Shown: in pieces, positions 7,246-15,870 of the stretch
Numbering within the stretch: the stretch's first letter is position 1
Layout: every line of letters starts with the position of its first letter
NCBI RefSeq assembly: GCF_003667545.1
Contig: NZ_RCUV01000008.1
Location: 62,001-126,000, forward strand
Source of the DNA: Mycetocola manganoxydans
Lineage (GTDB): Bacteria; Actinomycetota; Actinomycetes; Actinomycetales; Microbacteriaceae
DNA: 64,000 bases
Direction: 5' to 3'
Made by a program: the position numbers and the translations under genes
The notes under the pieces: model-generated
Told to the model about the DNA's origin: nothing
What the model saw: only the letters and a program-made list of their open reading frames with translations
The model's database searches: none

Positions 7246-8911
7246 TTACGTCGATGCGGCAACCGCGCAGCAGCCGAAGAAACCCGACACGGCCATCATC
7301 CAGCCCAAACTTGGCTTCACCGGAACCGTGCGGTTCATCTGGCGGCAGGTCACGAGCATGCGGACCGCTCTGCTCCTGCTCCTGCTGCTCGCTATTGCTT
7401 CCATCCCCGGTTCACTGGTTCCCCAACGCAGTTCGGACCCGAACGGCGTCATCCAGTACTTCACCGACAACCCCGACCTCGCACCGGTACTCGACAACAT
7501 CCAAATGTTCGACGTCTACGGGTCCGTCTGGTTCTCGAGCATCTACCTGCTGCTATTCATCTCACTGATCGGCTGTGTGATACCCCGAACCAAACACCAC
7601 TACCAGGCGATGCGGGCCAAGCCACCGCGCACTCCTGCCCGGCTCGAGCGGCTAACCGCCCACACCGACATCACCCTCGAAGGCGGAAACGCCGGCACAG
7701 CGATCGAGTCAGCGCACGCGTTGCTGAAGAAATCCGGCTACCGCACCGAGCTGTACCAGGGCCGCAACGGTGACGTTTCCGTGTCGGCCGAACGCGGATA
7801 CCTGCGCGAAACCGGCAACCTCCTCTTCCATACCTCACTCGTAGGCATGCTGATCGCCGTGGCCGTCGGAGGCGGTGTCGGCTACGCCGGCCAACGCGTG
7901 ATCGTCGAGGGACAAACCTTCGTGAACACCCTCCTGGACTACAGCTCCTTCAACCCCGGGCGTTTCTACAATCCCGACAACCTTCCGCCGTACTCGTTGT
8001 CGCTGGAATCCTTCGACGTGACCCACGAGCAGAAAAATCTCGACGCCTACGGCATGCCGATCGACTATGCGGCCACGGTAACAACGCGAACCCAGGACGG
8101 CGTAACCGAGAAACGGACGGTCAAAGTCAACGACCCGCTGCGCTTCGAAGGCACTGACGTCTACTTGCTGGGCAATGGCTACGCCCCGACGATCACCGTG
8201 CGCGACCCGAACGGCGCCGTCGTCTTCACCGACTCCATTCCGTTCCTGCCCCAGGACGGCAACCTCACCTCGCTGGGTATCGTCAAGGTCCCGGACGGCC
8301 TTGAGAAGCAACTCGGGATGATCGGCTTCCTGTACCCGACGGCATTCGAGATGGAGACCGGGGCCTACACCTCAACCCACCCCGATCTGATCTTCCCGCT
8401 GCTGACACTGAACGTCTTCTCCGGTGACTTGGGCATCGACGAAGGTGTCCCCAAGTCGGTATACGCACTCGACACCGACAAGATGAAGCAACTCCTCGGC
8501 GGTGACACCGGCAGGGACTCGATCGAGCTCATGCCGGGGCAGAGCCAAGAACTCCCCGACGGGCTGGGCACGATCACCTTCGAGAACGCCAATCCGGATG
8601 CCCCCAACACGGCTGACCGGGACGTCACCACGACCGACTTCTCCGGTTCAGTCGCACGCTTCGCCTCCTTCGACGTCCAACAGGATCCTGCCCAAGGATG
8701 GGCGCTCGTCTTCTCAATCCTCATCATGATCGGGTTGCTCACATCGCTGTTCATTCCCCGTCGACGGGTGTGGATCAAGGCCACCGACAACCCCGACGGC
8801 ACTGTGCGGGTTCAATATGCGGGACTCGCTCGCGGTGAGGACCCCGGCCTCGCCGAAGCGATCGACGCGATCGCCTCCCGTCACCGCGACGCCCTGGGAT
8901 TACAGCGATGA
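7229..8911 (+). CDS. resB: Cytochrome c biogenesis protein ResB
   Basis: A System II heme handling and ligation subunit of 560 residues. The N-terminal helix segment (MRTALLLLLLLAIASIPGS, then LVPQR) is typical of ResB, followed by helices near residues 110 and 205, a large outside domain, and a last helix (ALVFSILIMIGLLTSLFIP) before a cytoplasmic tail. ATG 7229 overlaps ccdA. ResB works with the CcsA/CcsB protein encoded downstream. In this family the complex attaches heme to CXXCH sites, but no such protein is encoded in the window. Confidence 0.92.
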   Translation: MSRPSDYVDAATAQQPKKPDTAIIQPKLGFTGTVRFIWRQVTSMRTALLLLLLLAIASIPGSLVPQRSSDPNGVIQYFTDNPDLAPVLDNIQMFDVYGSVWFSSIYLLLFISLIGCVIPRTKHHYQAMRAKPPRTPARLERLTAHTDITLEGGNAGTAIESAHALLKKSGYRTELYQGRNGDVSVSAERGYLRETGNLLFHTSLVGMLIAVAVGGGVGYAGQRVIVEGQTFVNTLLDYSSFNPGRFYNPDNLPPYSLSLESFDVTHEQKNLDAYGMPIDYAATVTTRTQDGVTEKRTVKVNDPLRFEGTDVYLLGNGYAPTITVRDPNGAVVFTDSIPFLPQDGNLTSLGIVKVPDGLEKQLGMIGFLYPTAFEMETGAYTSTHPDLIFPLLTLNVFSGDLGIDEGVPKSVYALDTDKMKQLLGGDTGRDSIELMPGQSQELPDGLGTITFENANPDAPNTADRDVTTTDFSGSVARFASFDVQQDPAQGWALVFSILIMIGLLTSLFIPRRRVWIKATDNPDGTVRVQYAGLARGEDPGLAEAIDAIASRHRDALGLQR

Positions 8912-9096
8912 ACCCGCGCTCAGGGACCATGCACGCTTTCGGGACCAACCTAGGGCCGATGCTCCTGTTCGTCCTGTTCGTCCTGGACGGGCGGGGCAGC
9001 CACAACACTCGTGCGAGCATCCCCGTCGCGATCGTCTCCCGCCGCAACCAGACGGCGTCCGCAGTACTCACCCGCAGAACCGAAAGGTACCCATAA
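8908..9096 (+). CDS. Small ORF between resB and ccsB, possible coupling peptide
   Basis: Encodes 62 residues with one short hydrophobic stretch (GPMLLFVLFVLD). Its ATG overlaps the resB stop as ATGA and it stops 4 bases before the ccsB GTG. It matches nothing I recognise. It could keep ribosomes moving from resB to ccsB, or it could be non-functional sequence. Confidence 0.35.
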   Translation: MNPRSGTMHAFGTNLGPMLLFVLFVLDGRGSHNTRASIPVAIVSRRNQTASAVLTRRTERYP

Positions 9097-9099
9097 ACC

Positions 9100-10110
9100 G
9101 TGGATCTGAACGAACTTTCCGTGCTCGCCCTCTGGTCGGCGATGGCGATGTACGTACTCGCGTTCATCGCGTTCGCGCTCGACCTCGCCCGCCGATCAGC
9201 GGATGTGACCGCTGCCGCCAACACACCAGCTTCCAAAGACACGTCGGCGTCATCGCTCGCGACTGCGCAGACCGGCAGCGCAGCGGGTTCCGGCCGCCCC
9301 GTGACCACGCTGAGCCGCCCAGGCACCGCCTCCCCGCAAATCCCGGCTCGGCGATCGCCCGTACTGCGTGTCGCGCTCGCGCTGACAGCCCTGGGCCTCC
9401 TGCTGCACCTCGCCGCCGTCGTAACGCGCGGTGTCGCCGCCGGTCGGGTCCCGTGGGCGAATATGTACGAGTTCGCCATGACCGGGACCCTGATGATCAT
9501 GGCAATCTACCTCGTCGTCCTGCTGAGAATGGATCTGCGCTTCCTCGGCACCTTCATCACCGGGCTAGTGCTGATTCTTCTCGGCATCGCCGCGGTCGAC
9601 TTCTATGTCGCGATCATCCCGCTGCCGCCGGCCCTGCAGTCAGCCTGGCTCGTGGTTCACGTCTTCGTCGCCTCCGCTGCAACGGCGTTCTTCGCCTTCG
9701 GTTTCGCTCTGTCGGTGCTCCAACTCGTGCAGAACCGACGTCAAGCGGGTACTGGAGACCTGAAGAAACTGAAGCTCAAATTCCTCGCGACGCTGCCTTC
9801 GGCCGAGGACCTGGAAAACCTTGCTTACCGTACGAACATCGTGGGATTCATCCTCTGGACGTTCACCCTGATCGCAGGTGCCATCTGGGCCGAACGTTCG
9901 TGGGGCCGGTACTGGGGCTGGGACACCAAAGAGGTCTGGACCTTCATCATCTGGGTGATCTACGCGGGTTATATACACGCTCGGGCGACCCGGGGCTGGC
10001 GCGGATCCCGCTCAGCTTGGCTCGCGATCATCGGGTTCAGCGCCGTTATGTTCAACTTCTCCGTGGTCAACCTGTTCTTCAAGGGCTTGCACGCTTACTC
10101 GGGCCTGTAA
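9100..10110 (+). CDS. ccsB: Cytochrome c biogenesis protein CcsB/CcsA (heme export and ligation)
   Basis: A polytopic membrane protein of 336 residues. The family signature WGWDTKEVWTFIIW is present, with conserved His in LVVHVFVAS and in the C-terminal helices (GYIHARATRGW). A low-complexity linker (about residues 35-90) follows the first helix. GTG 9100 has GAAAGG upstream. With ResB it forms the System II synthetase. A damaged partial copy of this gene lies at 13733-14018. Confidence 0.92.
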   Translation: MDLNELSVLALWSAMAMYVLAFIAFALDLARRSADVTAAANTPASKDTSASSLATAQTGSAAGSGRPVTTLSRPGTASPQIPARRSPVLRVALALTALGLLLHLAAVVTRGVAAGRVPWANMYEFAMTGTLMIMAIYLVVLLRMDLRFLGTFITGLVLILLGIAAVDFYVAIIPLPPALQSAWLVVHVFVASAATAFFAFGFALSVLQLVQNRRQAGTGDLKKLKLKFLATLPSAEDLENLAYRTNIVGFILWTFTLIAGAIWAERSWGRYWGWDTKEVWTFIIWVIYAGYIHARATRGWRGSRSAWLAIIGFSAVMFNFSVVNLFFKGLHAYSGL

Positions 10111-10135
10111 CCCGCTTCCACCCTGAAAGGTCACT

Positions 10136-11059
10136 ATGATTTCACAGTCTCGCCCGGGGCGCCGGTTCAGTCGGACATTCAACGTCGTGATCGTCGCGGT
10201 GAGTGCAACCGCTTTGCTATCGGCGTGTTCAGCACCCGAAAGTGACGTTTCACTTGACTCACTCGGACACATCCACGCCATCGACATGGATACGCAAGCG
10301 GGCATCCTCTACGTCGCCTCCCACAACGGAGTATGGGAGGTCGCCGTGCCCAACTCAATCGACGGATTCCCGCAGACAGCATCCGTCCGCACCCACCAAG
10401 TCGCCGACCGGGCGCAGGACACCATGGGCTTCACCATCACTGACGGAGGCGCCATGTTCGCCTCCGGCCATCCCGACCCCGCCGAGTATCCTGATTTCAC
10501 TCCACCGAACCTTGGACTTATCCGCAGTACGGATGGAGCCAAAACGTGGGACCACATCTCCCTCCAACAAGAAGTGGACTTCCACGCTCTCACGGCCGTC
10601 GCGCTCGACAATAGCCAGTTCCGCATTTACGGTTATGACTCCGCAACCGGCAGTTTACGGATAAGCGAGGACACCGGAGAATCGTGGAGATTCGGCGCGG
10701 AAATTCAGGCGATTGACCTGGCCGCCGCCACGAATGATCCCAACATGGTCTACGCCACCACGGCGTCCGGGCTCCAGCGAAGCACTGACGGCGGTGTCGC
10801 CTTCACGCCCACAAGCCCCAGTTCCCCGCTGGTCCTGATCGAATCGATCGGCTCTGGAGTAGTTGGGGTCGATTCCACCGGCTCCGTGTGGCGGACCGAC
10901 GGAGACTCCATGTCACAGACCGGGGCTGTCGACGGAGCGTTCGAAGCGTTCGGAGCGTTCGAAGACGGCGACGACGTTTGGTTACTGGCCAGCGACGACA
11001 GCGGGCTCAGCGTCAGCAGCGACTGGGGAAAGAGCTGGAGCAACATCCTCCCCCGCTAG
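10136..11059 (+). CDS. BNR/Asp-box repeat lipoprotein (F510_1955 family-like)
   Basis: A secreted lipoprotein of 307 residues with lipobox LLSAC and a beta-propeller built from BNR/Asp-box repeats: STDGAKTWDHI, SEDTGESWRFG, STDGGVAFTP and SSDWGKSWSNI. The name of the family (a glycosylhydrolase) comes from the fold only; no sialidase catalytic set is evident. The first residues after the lipobox include GHIHAIDMD, a feature of metal-island members. It is the last gene of the cytochrome c maturation block, 26 bases after ccsB, and is convergent with csoR. Confidence 0.75.
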   Translation: MISQSRPGRRFSRTFNVVIVAVSATALLSACSAPESDVSLDSLGHIHAIDMDTQAGILYVASHNGVWEVAVPNSIDGFPQTASVRTHQVADRAQDTMGFTITDGGAMFASGHPDPAEYPDFTPPNLGLIRSTDGAKTWDHISLQQEVDFHALTAVALDNSQFRIYGYDSATGSLRISEDTGESWRFGAEIQAIDLAAATNDPNMVYATTASGLQRSTDGGVAFTPTSPSSPLVLIESIGSGVVGVDSTGSVWRTDGDSMSQTGAVDGAFEAFGAFEDGDDVWLLASDDSGLSVSSDWGKSWSNILPR

Positions 11060-11080
11060 CCCATCGACGCCAGAGCAGAA

Positions 11081-11362
11081 CTAGGAGCGCACCAGACGGG
11101 CGATCGCCGCGGACGCTTCTTTGACCTTCACGTCGGCAACAGCGCCTCCCTGACGCGTCGCTTCCGCGACACAGTGCCCCAAGTGATCCTCGAGAAGGGA
11201 CAACGCCACCGTCTCAACGGCCTTTGTCGCCGCTGCCACCTGAGTGAGTACATCGATGCAGTACGCCTCTTCTTCGACCATGCGGTGAATGCCACGCACC
11301 TGGCCTTCAGCCCGTGGGAGCCGCTTCAGGAGTTCATATTTGTTGTCGATATAGCCGTGCAT
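11081..11362 (-). CDS. csoR: Copper-sensing repressor CsoR
   Basis: An all-helical repressor of 93 residues. The Cu(I) ligand pattern Cys-x(n)-His-x3-Cys is visible as YCIDVLTQ and DHLGHCV (C36, H61, C65 type). In this family Cu(I) binding releases DNA. It is transcribed after copB on the minus strand, 56 bases downstream of its stop. Three palindromes of the CsoR type in this island (2033, 4392, 13662) are its likely targets. Confidence 0.9.
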   Translation of the reverse strand: MHGYIDNKYELLKRLPRAEGQVRGIHRMVEEEAYCIDVLTQVAAATKAVETVALSLLEDHLGHCVAEATRQGGAVADVKVKEASAAIARLVRS

Positions 11363-11418
11363 TTATCCGGTCCTTTTTTGTCGGCGCTGGCGGTCAACCC
11401 ATCGCGAGTTGCGCCGTC

Positions 11419-13650
11419 TCACGAACTTGTTCGCACCGGTATCGATGCGCTGGTCGCCGCGGAGGGCTGACCCAGTATCGATGCGACGCTCGTTTCCGGG
11501 CGCAGATCCAGACGACGCAACAGTTGAGCGTTAAGGGCCACCACGATGGTCGAGAGCGACATCAAAATAGCACCTACTGACATTGGCAGGACGAACCCGA
11601 CCGGTGCGAGCACTCCGGCGGCCAGAGGAACAGAGATCAGGTTGTATCCGGCGGCCCACCACAAGTTCTGTTTCATCTTGCGGTAACTGGCCCGTGAGAG
11701 TTCGATGATGGAAAGCACAGAGCGCGGATCGTCGCTGGCAAGAATCACGCCGGCTGAAGCGATCGCCACGTCGGTCCCCGCACCGATTGCGATTCCTACG
11801 TCTGCCTGGGCCAACGCCGGCGCATCGTTCACGCCGTCGCCAACCATCGCCACTTTCCGTCCCTCGCGCTGCAGCTCGGCAACCTTCTCAGCCTTGTCCT
11901 CAGGACGCACTCCCGCGAAGACACGGTCGATCCCCAACTCGGCCGCCACCGAATGGGCCACCGCCTCCGCATCACCCGTGATCATGACCACCTGCATACC
12001 TAAGGCATGCAACGCATCAACAGCCTGGCGAGATTCCTCCCTGACCTCATCAGCCAGCTTGAAAGCGCCAATCACGTCCCCATCGGCAAGGACATGCAGA
12101 ATAATCGCCCCGTCGTTGCGCCACCGCTCCGCCACCGGCAACTCCGGCACCCCATGATGCTCCAACATGTAGGGGCCACCCACACTGATTTCCTGACCAT
12201 CAACAGTGCCAACCACTCCCACCGCGGGTGAGGATCGGAATCCAGACGCGGCAGGGATAGCCAGATTGCGTGATCGCGCAGCCGCGACGATCGCCTTGGC
12301 AAGAGGATGCTCGCTATCGCTCTCCGCCGCCGCCGCCAACGCAAGAACCTCATCTTCAGATCTCCCGCCAACGGTCTCGACCGACGAAACGACCGGCTCA
12401 CCCTTCGTGAGAGTTCCAGTTTTATCAAACAGGACAGAGTTCACCGTGCGCATGCTCTCCAGCGCCAGCCGGTCCTTGATCAGGACCCCACCCTTCGCCG
12501 CGCGCTCCGTAGCGATCGAAACCACAAGAGGAATCGCGAGTCCCAGCGCATGCGGGCACGCAATGACAAGAACGGTAATCGTGCGAACGACGGCCGCATC
12601 CGGGAACCCGAGCAAGCTCCACACCACAGCCGTGATCGCGCCAGCGCCGAGAGCGAACCAGAAAAGCCACCCGGCAGCAGTATCCGCCAGTCGCTGTGCA
12701 CGAGAGGATGATGCTTGCGCATCGGCAACCAGACGCTGAATGCCCGCTAACGCTGTGTCATCCCCCACCGCAGAAATTCTGATCCGAAGTGCAGTATCCG
12801 TCGCCACCGTTCCGGCGACAACCTGATCGCCCGGACCGCGGCTCACTGGCCTGGACTCGCCCGTGACCATGGACTCGTCGACGTCCGCTGTTCCCTGTTC
12901 AATCTTTCCATCGGCTGGTACACGTCCGCCCGGGCGCACAATGACCAGGTCCCCGACAACGAGTTCCGACGGAGAGACGGTAACCACCTGATCTCCATCA
13001 ACCCGCTCTGCCTCATCTGGCAGCAGCGCAGCGAGGGACTCCAATGCGGTTGACGTTTGAGCCAGTGAGCGCATTTCGATCCAGTGGCCCAGCAACATAA
13101 TCACGATCAGCAGAGCGAGTTCCCACCAGAAGTCGAGGGCGTGGTCCACAATCCCAAGGCTCGCGGCCCAGGATGCGACGAAGGCGACCGTGATCGCAAG
13201 CCCGATGAGCAACATCATCCCGGGCTTGCGTTGCTTGATCTCACTGACCGCACCTACCAGAAACGGTTTCCCGCCCCAGACATACATCACCGTTCCAAGA
13301 ACCGGCGAAATCCACTGCACCCCACTCACCTCAGGCAGCTCGTATCCGAGGACCATCGCGAACATGCCGCTGAAAGCGACAACCGGCACAGCCAAAATCA
13401 GCATGAACCAAAACAACCGCCGGAACTGACCGACATGATCCCCATGGCCGCCCGCATGATCTGCATGCGAGCCAGCGTTGTGGGCTCCCCCAGCGCCTCC
13501 AGGCTCGGAATGGTCCATCGTCGAATGATCCATCTCTGAGTGGTCCATCTCTGAGTGGTCCATCGCTGAATGGTCCATCTCTGCATGCGTGCGAGGTGGG
13601 TTCTCGGCTGCGGAAGAAGGTGTTCCGTGAGTGTGCTGAGGCTCGTTCAT
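11419..13650 (-). CDS. copB: Copper P-type ATPase, CPH (CopB, P1B-3) type with MDHS repeats
   Basis: A metal export pump of 743 residues. The N-terminal tail is a His/Met-rich sensor-like region with five MDHS repeats followed by HADHAGGHGDH instead of an HMA domain. The metal-site motif is CPH (12550-12558), which defines the P1B-3 group linked to Cu(II)/Cu(I) export. DKTGT, TGES, HP (SEHP), TGD and GDGVNDAP are all present, so it should be active. It heads the copB-csoR operon. A CsoR-type operator and a TATACG box lie within 30 bases upstream, leaving a very short leader. Confidence 0.92.
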   Translation of the reverse strand: MNEPQHTHGTPSSAAENPPRTHAEMDHSAMDHSEMDHSEMDHSTMDHSEPGGAGGAHNAGSHADHAGGHGDHVGQFRRLFWFMLILAVPVVAFSGMFAMVLGYELPEVSGVQWISPVLGTVMYVWGGKPFLVGAVSEIKQRKPGMMLLIGLAITVAFVASWAASLGIVDHALDFWWELALLIVIMLLGHWIEMRSLAQTSTALESLAALLPDEAERVDGDQVVTVSPSELVVGDLVIVRPGGRVPADGKIEQGTADVDESMVTGESRPVSRGPGDQVVAGTVATDTALRIRISAVGDDTALAGIQRLVADAQASSSRAQRLADTAAGWLFWFALGAGAITAVVWSLLGFPDAAVVRTITVLVIACPHALGLAIPLVVSIATERAAKGGVLIKDRLALESMRTVNSVLFDKTGTLTKGEPVVSSVETVGGRSEDEVLALAAAAESDSEHPLAKAIVAAARSRNLAIPAASGFRSSPAVGVVGTVDGQEISVGGPYMLEHHGVPELPVAERWRNDGAIILHVLADGDVIGAFKLADEVREESRQAVDALHALGMQVVMITGDAEAVAHSVAAELGIDRVFAGVRPEDKAEKVAELQREGRKVAMVGDGVNDAPALAQADVGIAIGAGTDVAIASAGVILASDDPRSVLSIIELSRASYRKMKQNLWWAAGYNLISVPLAAGVLAPVGFVLPMSVGAILMSLSTIVVALNAQLLRRLDLRPETSVASILGQPSAATSASIPVRTSS

Positions 13651-13661
13651 GCCCTAAGCGT

Positions 13662-13678
13662 ATACCCCCCAAGGGTAT
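13662..13678 (-). promoter_or_regulatory. CsoR-type operator of copB-csoR
   Basis: Palindrome ATACCC-CCCAA-GGGTAT centred about 20 bases upstream of the copB start. It overlaps TATACG, the likely -10 box on the minus strand, so a bound repressor would block RNA polymerase. The arrangement gives autoregulation of csoR. Confidence 0.75.
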
Positions 13679-13732
13679 CTACCAAGAGCGCTAGTTCAGC
13701 GAAACGCGCAGAAGGATCAACCACAGAAGGTC

Positions 13733-14018
13733 AGGGCCCGGTCGCGTTGGCGAATATGTACGAGTTCGCCATGACCGGGGCCCTGAGGATTCCGCGATTT
13801 ATCTCGTCGGCCTGCGGAGAATTGGGATCTGCGGGTCCTCGGCACATTCATCACCGAGCTGGTGCTGTTTCTTCTCGGCATCGCCGCGGTCGACTTCTAT
13901 GTCGCGATCATCCCGCTGCCGCCGGCCCTGCAGTCAGCCTGGCTCGTGGTCCACGTCTTCGTCGCCTCAGCTGCAACAGCGTCTTCGGCCTCGGCTTCCC
14001 ACTGGTCGGTGCTTGCTG
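13733..14018 (+). pseudogene. ccsB fragment (decayed duplicate)
   Basis: This segment matches ccsB bases about 9450-9725 closely, including ANMYEFAMTG and the stretch encoding DFYVAIIPLPPALQSAWLVVHVFVAS, but it has small deletions and changed frames and lacks both ends. It is a non-functional copy lying just upstream of the third DUF6153 gene. Confidence 0.85.
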
Positions 14019-14056
14019 ACAGTTCGCCGTCCAGCTCAGTCCGGTAGTCTGACGGG

Positions 14057-14518
14057 GTGTTCAGCGGAAGAAGCGGGGAGAGCGCGACCGAAGGGGACGC
14101 TCTCGACCGTCAGCGACGATCGAGCTGGCGTCGCGTCGTATTCGGCTTGATCGCTGTGCCGGCAGTCGTCGTTGGGCTGCTCGCGATGCATTTCCTCATC
14201 GGCGAGAACATGCCGGTAGCAGGGAATGCGTATTCCATAGCTACCATTGGCGCGGCGGACTATGCCTCTCCTGCTGCAGAGCAGGGGACAGTCGCTTCTC
14301 CCACCTGCGCTGATGTTTGCAGTCCGGCGCACGACAACATGGTCGGGATGGCTTGTGCGTTTGCCCTGCTGGTCTCGCTAGTGCTTCTGACCCTGCACCT
14401 GTTCCGCTTCAGGTGGGAAACGTTCCACCTCGTGCTGAGGTCTCTCGCCGCCAAGGTGACCGCTCTTGAGCCGCCGATTTCGCCCTCACTTCACGTCCTC
14501 TCCATCAGCCGAACCTGA
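14057..14518 (+). CDS. DUF6153-like small membrane protein, copy 3
   Basis: A protein of 153 residues, more diverged than copies 1 and 2 but with the same plan: basic N-terminus, helix (VVFGLIAVPAVVVGLLAMHF), Cys pair CADVC, second helix with MACAFALLVSLVLLTL, amphipathic tail, and C-terminus LHVLSISRT. GTG 14057 lies exactly 6 bases after TAGTCT, which suggests a leaderless transcript. A DUF305 remnant follows it, so this was probably another DUF6153/DUF305 pair. Confidence 0.65.
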   Translation: MFSGRSGESATEGDALDRQRRSSWRRVVFGLIAVPAVVVGLLAMHFLIGENMPVAGNAYSIATIGAADYASPAAEQGTVASPTCADVCSPAHDNMVGMACAFALLVSLVLLTLHLFRFRWETFHLVLRSLAAKVTALEPPISPSLHVLSISRT

Positions 14519-14550
14519 TCCGCTGCATATTGGCCACGCCGGAGCGAACC

Positions 14551-14658
14551 TCGCTCCCTGGTGACGCCGTGTTGGAGCTCGAGACCGGGATGAACCCGAA
14601 TACACCGGGCTTGGCGCAGCAGATCGCCACGATGAGAGACCTCCTCAACACGCCCTAG
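14551..14658 (+). pseudogene. Probable DUF305 C-terminal remnant
   Basis: The frame reads ...AVLELETGMNPNTPGLAQQI then ATMRDLLNTP and stop. This resembles the last helix of DUF305 proteins (for example AETEINDGLNPDAIAMAETI in the first copy) but has no His pair, start codon or signal peptide. It lies at the place a DUF305 gene would occupy after DUF6153 copy 3. Confidence 0.4.
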
Positions 14659-14683
14659 AGCGTCCCTCCGGCCTGATACCAGC

Positions 14684-14719
14684 ACCTCGGTCGATCCCGT
14701 AGATGGGATCGACCGAGGT
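14684..14719 (+). terminator. Strong hairpin terminator upstream of lgt
   Basis: Perfect 15-base arms (14684-14698 and 14705-14719) with a 6-base loop GTAGAT. It separates the DUF6153 copy 3 unit from lgt. No U-run follows, as is common in high-GC actinobacteria. Confidence 0.65.
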
Positions 14720-14869
14720 CATCCCCGCAGCCTTCGTCCAAGAGGGGAGAGCCGAACCGCCGCGCCGCAACTCCGTTTGTCGCGACTGGTCAGCGTCGAC
14801 TCCCCGATCACCGACAGCGTCGCTGAGTCACACCGATCCTTCGGCCTCGATCCCATTACAGAGGAAGTT

Positions 14870-15742
14870 ATGAATCTCCCGCTCGCAATCCCCAGCCCCG
14901 ACATCAGCTATTTCGATATCGGCCCGCTGCGCATCCACTTCTACGCGCTCCTGATGATCGCCGCCATCATCGTCGCCGCGGCGATCACTGCCCGGCGACT
15001 ACGTCGGTCGGGCACGAACCCCGACACCGTCTTGGATATCGCCCTCTGGGCGGTCCCAATCGGAATCATCGGCGGGCGGCTCTACCACGTAGCCACCCAC
15101 CCCGCCGACTACTTCTTCGCTGGCGCTGACCTATGGAGAGTGCTGTATGTCTGGGAGGGAGGTTTAGCAATCTTCGGATCTATCACTTTTGGCGCCCTCG
15201 GAGTCTGGATCGGTGCGCGCCGGGCCGGGGTGTCCTTCATCACCGTCGCGGATGCTCTGGCGCCCGGGCTCCTGGTGGCTCAGGCAGTCGGGCGAATCGG
15301 CAACTATTTCAACCAGGAACTTTTTGGCGCACCCACAACACTCCCCTGGGGCTTGGAGATCGACCAGAGCAGTCCCGCGTTCCCTCCTGGCCTTCCCAGC
15401 GAAACGCTTTTCCATCCTCTGTTCCTGTACGAGATGCTCTGGAATCTCACGGGCGTCGCCGTCATCCTCCTGGTCGAACGGCTCGCCCGCCGCCGGGAGG
15501 GGTTCGCCATCGGTACCTACCTGATCTGGTATGGAGCCGGGCGAGCCTGGTTCGAAAGCTTCCGCCTGGACCCCACCGAGCTCGAACTTCTCGGCGTCAA
15601 AATCAACATCATCACCGCCGGTACCGTCGCCGTGCTCGGGGTGATCATCATCGCAGCGTATGCACACCGCACCCTGGCCAGATCGGACTCCGCTCCGCGA
15701 TCGCCGGGTTCAGGGCGCGAAGCCGACAGGATATCTCGATGA
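14870..15742 (+). CDS. lgt: Prolipoprotein diacylglyceryl transferase Lgt
   Basis: A membrane enzyme of 290 residues that attaches diacylglycerol to the lipobox Cys of prolipoproteins. Family motifs seen are RIHFYALLMI, GGRLYHVATHP and GRIGNYFNQELFG (the Lgt signature), plus a late WYGAGRAWFESFR. ATG 14870 with GAGGAAG upstream starts the protein at MNLPLAIPSPD, the usual N-terminus. The island encodes several lipoproteins (two DUF305, TlpA-like, BNR, multicopper oxidase), so this copy probably serves them in addition to a housekeeping Lgt. Its stop overlaps (ATGA) a 31-codon ORF that is probably not a gene. Confidence 0.92.
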   Translation: MNLPLAIPSPDISYFDIGPLRIHFYALLMIAAIIVAAAITARRLRRSGTNPDTVLDIALWAVPIGIIGGRLYHVATHPADYFFAGADLWRVLYVWEGGLAIFGSITFGALGVWIGARRAGVSFITVADALAPGLLVAQAVGRIGNYFNQELFGAPTTLPWGLEIDQSSPAFPPGLPSETLFHPLFLYEMLWNLTGVAVILLVERLARRREGFAIGTYLIWYGAGRAWFESFRLDPTELELLGVKINIITAGTVAVLGVIIIAAYAHRTLARSDSAPRSPGSGREADRISR

Positions 15743-15870
15743 ATCTACCGCTTGCCGAGTTGCGGGTTGGCCTCGTTCATCAGCCCGGAACCTGGCTGTC
15801 TCCCCGAAACCCGCACTCCGTTTCCCAACCGTAGCAACGTGCTCGAAATCTCCCGAAAGGAACCAGATCA

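Noticed and set aside
15739-15834. 31-codon ORF beginning MNLPLA that overlaps the lgt stop
   Set aside because: It has no domain and no conservation that I can see; the MNLPLA likeness to the Lgt start is probably chance.
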